From a bacterium (GTDB lineage Bacteria; Actinomycetota; Acidimicrobiia; Spongiisociales; ZC4RG35), in assembly GCA_028823995.1 (NCBI GenBank), contig JAPPFD010000040.1, positions 62,001-126,000 of the forward strand: DNA of 64,000 nt, given 5' to 3'. Positions within the stretch are counted from its first letter, which is position 1; every line of letters begins with the position of its first letter. Shown piece by piece: positions 8,214 through 15,693 of the stretch. Below the pieces are notes generated by a model. That model was not told the DNA's origin. It made no database searches and saw only the letters and a program-made list of their open reading frames with translations. The position numbers and the translations under genes were made by a program.

Positions 8214-9241
8214 CTACCCGAAAGCTTCCCCTGGAGGTGTCCGCCGGTCGGTCCCGGTTGCTGGAGGTCGACGGTCTGGTTATGCGTTATGACACCGAGG
8301 CCGGGGAGGTTTCCGCCGTTGAGAACGTGACCTTTTCCCTGGGCCGCGGGGAGGCGATGGGACTGGTGGGGGAGTCGGGTTGCGGCAAGACCTCAGTCGC
8401 TCTGTCACTTCTTCGACTGGCGCCCGACAACGCCCGGTATCAATCGGGGTCGATCCTCTGGGAAGGCGTCGATCTTCTGGAACTGTCCGACCAGAAGATG
8501 CGGGAGTACCGGTGGGCGGAGATCTCTATGGTCTTCCAAGGGGCGATGAACGCCTGGAATCCCGTGTACCGGGTGGGAGAACAGATCCGGGAGGCGATGG
8601 ATCAACACTTCGACCCCCCGCTGAACAAATCGGAAAAAGACCAGCGGGTTGACAGCTTGTTCCAACTGGTGGGGCTTGATCCAGCCTTGCAGACCCGTTA
8701 CCCCCATGAGTTGTCGGGGGGAATGCGACAGCGTGCGGTGATCGCCATGGCGCTCTCGTGCGAGCCGAAGTTGATTATCGCCGATGAGCCCACCACCGCC
8801 TTGGATGTGATAGTCCAGGCCCAGATCCTGGAGGAGTTGAAAGAGATCCAGGAGGACCTGGGGCTCTCCATCCTGTACATCAGCCACGACATGGCCGTGA
8901 TTGCCCAGGTGACCGAAACCATCGGCGTCATGTATGCCGGAAAGTTGGTGGAGTTCGGATCGACCCGGGAAGTCTTCCACCGGCCGCGGCATCCCTATTC
9001 GTATCTGCTGCTGTCCTCCATACCGTCGGTGACCGGGCCTCGCCGGCGTCCGGTGTCCCTGGAGGGGACTCCTCCCAACCTGCTGGCGCCTCCGGCGGGT
9101 TGCCGGTTCCATCCTCGCTGTCCCTGGGCTACGGAGCAGTGTCGGACCGAAGAGCCCCCGATGATGGAGATCGGCCCTTCCCAGTGGGCGGCGTGCTGGA
9201 ATTCCGAGCAGGTGCCCGAGATGGGAGAGCAACTCCCATGA
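8210..9241 (+). CDS. ABC transporter ATP-binding protein, OppD/DppD type
   Basis: One of two ATPases (343 aa) that power the importer from the cytoplasmic side. Walker A is GESGCGKTS, the signature motif LSGGMRQR, and Walker B LIIADEPTTALD, followed by the switch His in ISHDMAV. The C-terminal oligopeptide/dipeptide extension has the Cys-rich stretch CRFHPRCPWATEQC that can hold an iron-sulfur cluster in family members. It overlaps the permease gene before it (4 bp) and the partner ATPase after it (4 bp, ATGA). Confidence 0.95.
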   Translation: MTTRKLPLEVSAGRSRLLEVDGLVMRYDTEAGEVSAVENVTFSLGRGEAMGLVGESGCGKTSVALSLLRLAPDNARYQSGSILWEGVDLLELSDQKMREYRWAEISMVFQGAMNAWNPVYRVGEQIREAMDQHFDPPLNKSEKDQRVDSLFQLVGLDPALQTRYPHELSGGMRQRAVIAMALSCEPKLIIADEPTTALDVIVQAQILEELKEIQEDLGLSILYISHDMAVIAQVTETIGVMYAGKLVEFGSTREVFHRPRHPYSYLLLSSIPSVTGPRRRPVSLEGTPPNLLAPPAGCRFHPRCPWATEQCRTEEPPMMEIGPSQWAACWNSEQVPEMGEQLP

Positions 9242-10236
9242 GCCTGGTGAGGGTGGAAGGGCTACGTAAGTTGTTCCCGGTGTCGGCGGGCTTCCTCCGG
9301 CGCAATGTCGGATTGGTCCATGCGGTGGATAGTGTCGACTTCGAGATCGGGCCGGGGGAGAGTCTGGGGCTGGTCGGGGAGTCGGGATGCGGGAAGACGA
9401 CCACCGGCCGCATGTTGGTGCGACTTGAAGAGCCCGACGAGGGGCGGATTCTCCTCAGCCAGCCGGACGGCACGGACATGGATGTTGTCGATCTCCGTTC
9501 TGATCAACGGACCGGGTTCCGTCGGCAGGTCCAGATGATCTTCCAGGACCCCTATGAATCGATCAACCCGCGCCGCACCGTGTACGAGACGATTGCCGAG
9601 CCGCTCCTCATCCACCGGGTTGGTGATCTGAGCACCCGGGAAGAGCAGATCAGGGAGATGCTCCGCAAGGTGGGGCTGGCCCCTCCGGAGTCATTCATGT
9701 TCCGCTTTCCCCATGAGTTGTCGGGTGGGCAGCGCCAGCGGGTGGCGATAGCCAGGGCCTTGATTCTGCAGCCCCGTCTGGTGGTGGCCGACGAGCCGAC
9801 TTCGATGCTCGACGTCAGCATCCGCATCTCGATCATGGAGTTGATGTCGCAGTTGGCGAAGGAGTTGGGCGTAGCGTATCTCTACATCACACATGACCTG
9901 GCGGTGGCCCGGTACATGTGCGACCGCATCGCGGTGATGTATCTGGGGAAAGTGGTGGAGATAGGGGAGACCGAGCAATTGCTGGCCAACCCGCTTCACC
10001 CCTACACGCAGGCGCTCCTCTCGGCGGTCCCGATCCCCGACCCGGCGCTGCCTCCTCCCGAGGTCCGCATCAAGGGCGGAATCGGCAAGGCGGTCAACCC
10101 GGCGCCCGAGTGCAGGTTTGTCGATCGTTGTCCCCAGGCGGCCGATGTCTGTCGGACCACGCACCACCCACCGCTCGAGGACAAAGGCGGCCGCCGACTG
10201 GTTTCCTGTCACCTGGTGGAGGTGTCTCCGAACTGA
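9238..10236 (+). CDS. ABC transporter ATP-binding protein, OppF/DppF type
   Basis: The second ATPase of the peptide-type importer (332 aa). Motifs are Walker A GESGCGKTT, signature LSGGQRQRVAIARAL, Walker B LVVADEPTSMLD and switch His ITHDLAV. The C-terminal oligopeptide domain has CRFVDRCPQAADVC. The ORF track begins at 9100, but that part lies inside the OppD gene. The ATG at 9238, overlapping the OppD stop as ATGA, is where homology begins (MSLVRVEGLRKLF). It is the last gene of the operon. Confidence 0.95.
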   Translation: MSLVRVEGLRKLFPVSAGFLRRNVGLVHAVDSVDFEIGPGESLGLVGESGCGKTTTGRMLVRLEEPDEGRILLSQPDGTDMDVVDLRSDQRTGFRRQVQMIFQDPYESINPRRTVYETIAEPLLIHRVGDLSTREEQIREMLRKVGLAPPESFMFRFPHELSGGQRQRVAIARALILQPRLVVADEPTSMLDVSIRISIMELMSQLAKELGVAYLYITHDLAVARYMCDRIAVMYLGKVVEIGETEQLLANPLHPYTQALLSAVPIPDPALPPPEVRIKGGIGKAVNPAPECRFVDRCPQAADVCRTTHHPPLEDKGGRRLVSCHLVEVSPN

Positions 10237-10345
10237 TTCTGCCCTCCGTCGAGGGAGGTCGGAGAAGTTGGGACTGTGGGATTACTCCTGGTTCCCCTTT
10301 TAGTCTGTGAGATCTTTGATGTTGTTGTGTTGGTCGAGAGTAGTT

Positions 10346-10373
10346 TTGTCACACCCCTTTGGCATGCTGATAG
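10346..10373 (+). promoter_or_regulatory. Possible leaderless promoter of the DUF222/HNH gene
   Basis: TTGTCA (10346-10351) and TGATAG (10368-10373) are spaced by 16 bp and resemble -35 and -10 boxes. The -10 ends only four bases before the ATG at 10378 and there is no Shine-Dalgarno sequence, so transcription could begin at or next to the start codon. Leaderless mRNAs are common in actinobacteria. This is prediction only. Confidence 0.45.
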
Positions 10374-10377
10374 AGAC

Positions 10378-11598
10378 ATGAACAAAGCAGTTGTGAAGGG
10401 GCGGGTACTGAACGAAGCCGTCGTCTTGGCGCCCACGGTGTCGGTGGGTGAGGCGACGGTGGCGGAGCTTCGGGATCGGGTGCTGTCCACTATTCGTGGG
10501 GAGAACCGACTGGCGGGGATCCGCGCCGAGGCACTGGCCGAGTTGACCCGCCGGGCGGGCACTGAACTGACCGAGAACGATCTGCGGGAGAAGGGCAAGA
10601 AGCACCGGCGGCGGGCACGGTCGGAAGTGGAGGTGGCTCGGGAACTGGAAAGACTGCCCGAGACGTCAAAGGGCTTGCAGGAGGGGGAGATCCCCTATGA
10701 GAACGCGCGGATCCTGGCCAGGGCCAACCAGCGGGGCATCATAGACGAGACCGAGTTGTTGGACGACGCCCGCAGCCAGTCTCCCGACAGGTTCGCGGCT
10801 ACGGTCCGCAAATACGAAAAGCGACGCTCCACAGACGACGGGGTCTCGAGGTTGGAGCATCAACGGTCTCAGAGGTTCGCCAGGATCCGCACCGACCACA
10901 CCGACGGCATGACCGTTCTGTATGGGCGGTTCGACCCGGTCACAGGAGCGCGGATCGAGTCGGCGTTGTTGAAGAAGATGAACGAACTCTGGCAGGAAGA
11001 AGACCCCCAGAACCGGGCCACACCCGCCCAGAGAATGGCTGACGCTCTTGCTTTGTTGCTCACCCGTCCGGGAGGGGACAAAGACGGACCATCCCAGGAC
11101 GTGAAACTGTTGGTGATCGCCGACTACGACATGGTGAACCGGCAGCTTCACAATGTTCGTTTGGAGAACGGTATCCCGATACCCGCCTCCGAACTGCGGC
11201 GGTTGGCATGCGACGCGCAGATCCTGCCCGCCATCTTCCGGGGACCGTCGGTGCCAATGGATCTGGGCATGGCCCGGCGGAAAGCTAGCCCCACCCAACG
11301 GGCCGCCCTCATCGCCCGGGACCGGGCATGCATCGGATGCGGCGCCAAAGCCGCCTGGTGCCAATCCCACCACATCATCCACTGGCAGGACGGAGGCCCC
11401 ACCAACCTCGACAACATGTGTTTGCTCTGTTCCCGGTGCCACCACAACGTCCACGAGCGGGACTGGCAAGTTGAACAAACCCCCACCGGCGCCTACCGGC
11501 TACGCCCCCCACCCACCAAACAGACACACCCACCACCACCCAAAAACCAGCACCAACCACGCCGCAAAGCACTCCACGCAACCAAACAAAGAAAATAG
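10378..11598 (+). CDS. DUF222 / HNH endonuclease domain protein (13E12 repeat family type)
   Basis: A stand-alone 406-residue protein with an N-terminal helical DUF222 region (about 1-290) and a C-terminal HNH nuclease motif. The motif shows two Cys pairs and the catalytic His region: CIGCG, WCQSHHIIHWQDGGPTNLDNMCLLCSRCHH. Members are numerous in actinobacterial genomes and their biological job is not settled; some are suspected mobile or defence-related genes. The ATG at 10378 was preferred to the ORF-track start at 10276 because family proteins start near it and a promoter-like sequence abuts it. The last 80 bases are C/A-rich (PPPTKQTHPPPPKNQHQ), unlike the neighbours, and the gene belongs to no operon. 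Both fit a lineage-specific insertion. Confidence 0.85.
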   Translation: MNKAVVKGRVLNEAVVLAPTVSVGEATVAELRDRVLSTIRGENRLAGIRAEALAELTRRAGTELTENDLREKGKKHRRRARSEVEVARELERLPETSKGLQEGEIPYENARILARANQRGIIDETELLDDARSQSPDRFAATVRKYEKRRSTDDGVSRLEHQRSQRFARIRTDHTDGMTVLYGRFDPVTGARIESALLKKMNELWQEEDPQNRATPAQRMADALALLLTRPGGDKDGPSQDVKLLVIADYDMVNRQLHNVRLENGIPIPASELRRLACDAQILPAIFRGPSVPMDLGMARRKASPTQRAALIARDRACIGCGAKAAWCQSHHIIHWQDGGPTNLDNMCLLCSRCHHNVHERDWQVEQTPTGAYRLRPPPTKQTHPPPPKNQHQPRRKALHATKQRK

Positions 11599-12014
11599 GC
11601 CAGGCTCCTTCCCGCCATCCGGCTCTCTCCTTCCCGTCACCCCGTCCTGGGCTGCCTGGGTCACCCCACCAGCCGGGTTTTCCCACTCTTGGACCGATGT
11701 GGCCCCTATTCGGGTTTCCCCTCCCGAACCCGCCGCCTCCTGACCGTCGCGAATTTTTCGGATAGGCGCGCGCCTGTCCGGACTGAAACGTTTTCAGTTT
11801 TTGGCTAGTTGATCCCGTTTCGGAGAAGCGTCTGTACTGATGGTCGCCTTCCCGGAGCGGGAGTTATCTGATGACGGTGGCCCGGGTCACCATTCATGTT
11901 TGTTGGTTCAGTGTGTGTCGAGGCTGGGACAAAAGACAAGCATTTGGCAGCGGGTCGTCGGGGGAATTTTCGCGACCTTCCGGGAGGTGAGGAGGTTTGT
12001 AGGATGGAAGGTTC
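11599..12014. other. Intergenic region with two adjacent inverted repeats
   Basis: This 416-bp gap has no supportable gene. At 11759-11780 is a near-perfect 22-bp palindrome CGGATAGGCGC/GCGCCTGTCCG. Directly after it, at 11782-11798, is ACTGAAA-CGT-TTTCAGT followed by four more T. Together they could act as a transcription terminator for the HNH gene or as operators for the gene at 12015. The last bases hold the likely ribosome site GGAAGG before that ATG. Confidence 0.5.
11759..11802 (+). terminator. Paired hairpins with T-run, candidate terminator
   Basis: An 11+11 inverted repeat (one T-G wobble) is followed after one base by a 7-bp stem with CGT loop and then TTTT. The second hairpin plus T-run has the form of an intrinsic terminator, although its stem is A/T-rich. 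It lies 160 bp after the HNH stop. An operator role is an alternative because both repeats are symmetric. Confidence 0.45.
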
Positions 12015-13403
12015 ATGGCAACCGGCGGATCCGGGACGCCGTTGCGGCGCATAGCGATCGTCGGCGGAGGAATTTCAGGGTTGGCGGCCGCGTGGGGGCT
12101 GCATCACCACCCGGACCGGTTTGACTTCCGGCTGTTCGAGGCCCAGGACCGGATTGGCGGGAATGCGGTAACAGCCGAGATGCCTCAGGGTGACGGCACC
12201 TCTATTCCCTTTGACATATCGGTCACCGCCTGCATCCCGTCGGTGTATCAGCACATCGTCTCTTTGATGGAGCAGTTCGGCATCGAGTTGATCGATACCA
12301 GGTTCAGTTACAGCGTGAAGTACCGCGGCCAGGTTTACGCGCACGACTTCGACTCCGAGATCAGAGATCAGCTTCAAACCGAGATCGCCAAGTTCCAAAG
12401 ACTCCTGAGACGCCTGCACTGGTTCGGCGGTCTGACCCGTTCCCGGTCGAAGTTTCTGAACGCCCTAAACCCGTTCAATTACGTCAGCATGGGGACGGTC
12501 CTGAACCTGGGAGGCTTCTCCGGTGACTTCAGGTACAAAGTACTGAAGCCCATGTTCGTCAACTTCCTGATGGCGACGAATGTATTCGACATGCCAGCGG
12601 CTCTCTTTTCAAGGTATCTCGAGTTCTTTGACATCGAAACCGCCACGCCCATGCAGACATGGGACCAAGGGACGAGACGCATCTACGAGAACCTGTCGGC
12701 AGGCTTCGGGGACAAGATATACCTGAGCCGGCCGGTGCGGAAGGTGTATAGGTCGTCATCCGGTGTGGTGGTTGAAGACGAAGAAGGCGCCAAGGAGGCG
12801 TTCGACGAAGTGGTATTCGCATGCAATGCGAACCAGACGTTGATGATGCTTGACCGGCCCACCCTGCTGGAACGCTACATTCTCTCGTCGATCCGCTACG
12901 AGAGCGAACTTCACAACCACACGGTGGTCCATTCGGACTCATCGGTCCTTCCCGACAACGAGGTAAGGCCTCTGAAGACCCGCAGCAACCACATCGAGCA
13001 GTACGGCGTCAGGCCGGACAACTATGAGATCACCTACATCATGCACAACCAGCAGCCATGGGCGAACAGGTCCGACAAGCCCTGCCTGGTGACCTACAAC
13101 CCGATCAGCCCCATCGACAGAGAGAGAATCGTTGGAAGATGGTGGTTCCAACACATCGTGCACGATGTGCGACAGGTTGCCTGGCTCGTGTATCTGTTTC
13201 GTTACATCCAAGGCAAGAGGCGGACCTGGCACTGTGGGGCCCACACGCTCATAAACAGCCAGGAGACCTGTTTCGTGAGTGGGCTTTCCGCGGCAACTCA
13301 GATCGGCGCGGATTATCCGTTCGACGATGCCGAAGCACGCCGGTCGTTCAACCATTACGGGAGTCTCATGCACGGCTTGCGCTTCCGTAAAGCGAGGGGT
13401 TGA
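12015..13403 (+). CDS. FAD-dependent amine-oxidase-fold oxidoreductase (COG2907-like)
   Basis: This 462-residue flavoprotein has an N-terminal dinucleotide-binding motif RIAIVGGGISGLAAAWGL (about 11-28) with the acidic end of beta-2 and FEAQDRIGGNA just after. That is the arrangement of the NAD(P)/FAD-binding amino-oxidase-like family. The C-terminus shows the closing FAD motif region (CFVSGLSAATQIGADYPFDDAEA). COG2907-like relatives often sit beside lipid-modifying enzymes, but the reaction is unknown. Here the next gene is a GPP34-P450 fusion 175 bp downstream in the same direction, and a Rieske oxygenase and MMPL exporter face it. A role in oxidising a lipid or terpenoid substrate is therefore a reasonable guess. 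The ATG has GGAAGG upstream. Confidence 0.8.
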   Translation: MATGGSGTPLRRIAIVGGGISGLAAAWGLHHHPDRFDFRLFEAQDRIGGNAVTAEMPQGDGTSIPFDISVTACIPSVYQHIVSLMEQFGIELIDTRFSYSVKYRGQVYAHDFDSEIRDQLQTEIAKFQRLLRRLHWFGGLTRSRSKFLNALNPFNYVSMGTVLNLGGFSGDFRYKVLKPMFVNFLMATNVFDMPAALFSRYLEFFDIETATPMQTWDQGTRRIYENLSAGFGDKIYLSRPVRKVYRSSSGVVVEDEEGAKEAFDEVVFACNANQTLMMLDRPTLLERYILSSIRYESELHNHTVVHSDSSVLPDNEVRPLKTRSNHIEQYGVRPDNYEITYIMHNQQPWANRSDKPCLVTYNPISPIDRERIVGRWWFQHIVHDVRQVAWLVYLFRYIQGKRRTWHCGAHTLINSQETCFVSGLSAATQIGADYPFDDAEARRSFNHYGSLMHGLRFRKARG

Positions 13404-13578
13404 CGTCCCCCGACGCGTGCCGTCCATAAGGCCCAATGTTCGTTTCCCCGATGATGCGGGTCGACCGGCTTCTTCGCTCCATGCCGGATTCCGGCCCCAT
13501 TTCCACCGCCGGTGCAGGTATACTGCCTTCCCTACGATGGACTGAATTGGTCTGGATCGGTTGGGAGAGACCGGAGCG

Positions 13579-15603
13579 ATGGTTCTTTCTACAAGTGATG
13601 TGACAACCAATCCGTTGAGTTTGGCGGATGAACTCGTACTGATGCTTCTCAACGAGGAGAACGGCTACTTTCATCAGGTACCCGGCTGGGACCTGAACTG
13701 CGCCGTGATCGGAGCGGTGCTCGCGGAGCTCTCGCTCATGGCCCGCATCGACACGGACCAGGACTCGCTGTTCCTTCTGGACCCGAAACCAACAGGCAAT
13801 CCCGCCCTGGACCCCGTCCTGGAGGAGATCGCGGCTGATCAGGTCCAACGAAGCGCCCAATACTGGATCGAGAGGCTTGCTCCCCGTGCGGAATCGATCA
13901 TTGACCTGACCCTGGACCACCTGGTTGAACGCAAGATTCTGGAACACCACAACGGGGACTTCTGGACGCTGGCTCGCACCAAGGGACAATCGGAGATGTT
14001 CAACGGATCGGCAGGCAGCGGAATTCAGTTCGTCAAGACCCGCATCACTCAGGCCATTTTCAACAACGAGATTCCCGATCCGAGGGACATCATCATTATC
14101 TGTTTGGTCAACACTTGTGACGTGTTTCGCTTCATGTTCCAGCTCGATGAGGAAGCGGAGAAGCGCATCGAGTTCATCTGCAACATGGACCTGCTGGGTC
14201 GGTCGATCGCTGCGGCGGTCTCCCACAACCTCTCCGGGCCGATTTTTCGCCGCTCCGCCCTGAGTAAGAAGATTCCGTCTGTTCCTCTGCGGAAGGTGAT
14301 TTTCAATTCGAACATACGCAAGGGGAACATCCCCGCACTCTTTGCGGACCTGGCCAAGGAGTACGGACCGGTGTTCCAACTCCGCCCACCATTTGTCGGT
14401 CCGAAGATCTTCCTCGCCGGTCCGGAGATGAACCATTGGGTCAACCGCAACGGACGCATGTACCTCAGGGCCAAGGACTACTTCGCGGACTTCGAGAAGG
14501 TCTATGGCGCTAATGGAGTTCTGCCCTCCCTGGATGGCGCCGACCACTTCCGGCTTCGCAAGTCCATGGCGCCGGCGTATTCCCGCAGAAGGCTCGCGGG
14601 TCAACTGGAAGAGGTCTATGGTCAGGTGCGAGAACATATGACGACTTGGGAGGTCGGGGAATCCTACCCTGCCACCAGGATGTGCCGGCGACTGGTGAAC
14701 GCACAAATCTCGCCGCTAATGGTCAGTGTTCATTCCCAGGACATCATCGACGACCTGATGACCTTCAAGGAACGAGCGCTGAACACTCACATCATCGGGA
14801 TCCTGCCCAAGTTCATGCTGAAGACGCCGGGTATGAGACGCCGGGCGAAGGCTGTCGATACATTGCTCGAACGGGTGCAGAGGGGGCATACTCCAGCCCA
14901 GCGGGCGGGAAGCCCGCGCGACCTTGCAGATGACTTTCTGAGCCTGCACGCCAGCGATCCACAGTTCGTACCCGAGGCGAACCTGACGTTCGCCTTTGGA
15001 GCAGCGCTGGTCGCCAGCGTGTACCTCGGCGATGCGGTCAGCTTCGCCCTGTATGCAATGGCGGCGCATCCGGGCCTTCAAGCCAGGGTCCAGAGCGAAG
15101 CCGATGCTTTGTTCGCCGACGGCGATCCCGATGGCCGCGACTTCAGCCTGTCGAATATCGACGTCACCCATCGCATGATGATGGAATCTCTGCGTATCTA
15201 TCCGATCGTCCCAATGTCCATGCGGAACGTGATGAACTCATGCCTGGTCGAGGGATACGAGTTGCCGCTGGGGTCAAGGGTCCACATCGCCCAGACCGCC
15301 GCGCACTACATGGAAGATGTCTTTCCCGAGCCCTTCAAATTCGATATCGACCGGTATCTGTCCCCGCGCCTCGAGCACCAGAGCCCCGGGTACGCGCCGT
15401 ACGGGCTGGGCACCCACAAATGTCTCGGGTCCCGGTGGATGGAACTCCAGTTGACACTCAACGTGCTCCTGGTGGCGCATCACTTCACACTGGAAGTGCA
15501 ACCTGCCAACTACAAGCTCAAGTTCAGCCCGTTGCCCTCGTTGAAGCCGAGCAAGAAACTGAAGTTCCGCATCGCCGAGCAGAGGAACGAGATACGCGTC
15601 TGA
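13579..15603 (+). CDS. GPP34 (GOLPH3-like) domain fused to cytochrome P450
   Basis: A 674-residue fusion. Residues about 12-215 match the GPP34/GOLPH3 pattern (LSLADELVLMLLNEENGYF; AVIGAVLAELSLMARI; LVERKILE), a fold that binds phosphoinositides in eukaryotes and is of unknown role in actinobacteria. Residues about 250-665 are a cytochrome P450: ExxR is ESLR (536-539) and the haem loop PYGLGTHKCLG gives Cys615 as the iron ligand, with Tyr in place of the usual Phe. Aligned to the fatty-acid P450 family, the I-helix AGxET motif reads VASVYL (478-483), so the acid-alcohol pair used for O2 activation is absent. Peroxide-driven or non-oxygenase chemistry is therefore possible. The ATG at 13579 was preferred over TTG 13561. 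No ferredoxin gene is adjacent. Confidence 0.88.
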   Translation: MVLSTSDVTTNPLSLADELVLMLLNEENGYFHQVPGWDLNCAVIGAVLAELSLMARIDTDQDSLFLLDPKPTGNPALDPVLEEIAADQVQRSAQYWIERLAPRAESIIDLTLDHLVERKILEHHNGDFWTLARTKGQSEMFNGSAGSGIQFVKTRITQAIFNNEIPDPRDIIIICLVNTCDVFRFMFQLDEEAEKRIEFICNMDLLGRSIAAAVSHNLSGPIFRRSALSKKIPSVPLRKVIFNSNIRKGNIPALFADLAKEYGPVFQLRPPFVGPKIFLAGPEMNHWVNRNGRMYLRAKDYFADFEKVYGANGVLPSLDGADHFRLRKSMAPAYSRRRLAGQLEEVYGQVREHMTTWEVGESYPATRMCRRLVNAQISPLMVSVHSQDIIDDLMTFKERALNTHIIGILPKFMLKTPGMRRRAKAVDTLLERVQRGHTPAQRAGSPRDLADDFLSLHASDPQFVPEANLTFAFGAALVASVYLGDAVSFALYAMAAHPGLQARVQSEADALFADGDPDGRDFSLSNIDVTHRMMMESLRIYPIVPMSMRNVMNSCLVEGYELPLGSRVHIAQTAAHYMEDVFPEPFKFDIDRYLSPRLEHQSPGYAPYGLGTHKCLGSRWMELQLTLNVLLVAHHFTLEVQPANYKLKFSPLPSLKPSKKLKFRIAEQRNEIRV

Positions 15604-15655
15604 CTCTCCGGTGACCGAGGTCTCTGTTCACCACACCTGAGGCGTCGGGTAGCCT

Positions 15656-15689
15656 CCGGTAGCGGTTAGCCGATCAGCAACCGCTCCGG
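15656..15689. terminator. Hairpin between convergent P450 and MMPL genes
   Basis: CCGG-T-AGCGGTT ... AACCGCT-CCGG forms a stem of 11 pairs with one bulged T and an 11-nt loop, in the 90-bp gap between two convergent genes. It could terminate transcription from both sides. There is no T-run, as often seen in high-GC actinobacteria. Confidence 0.5.
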
Positions 15690-15693
15690 TCCC

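Noticed and set aside
10378-11598. Homing endonuclease within an intron or intein
   Set aside because: The gene is free-standing between complete genes; no split host gene or intron structure is visible.
13366-14706. 446-residue minus-strand ORF
   Set aside because: It runs antisense to the GPP34-P450 gene, where the plus-strand frame has clear domain motifs.
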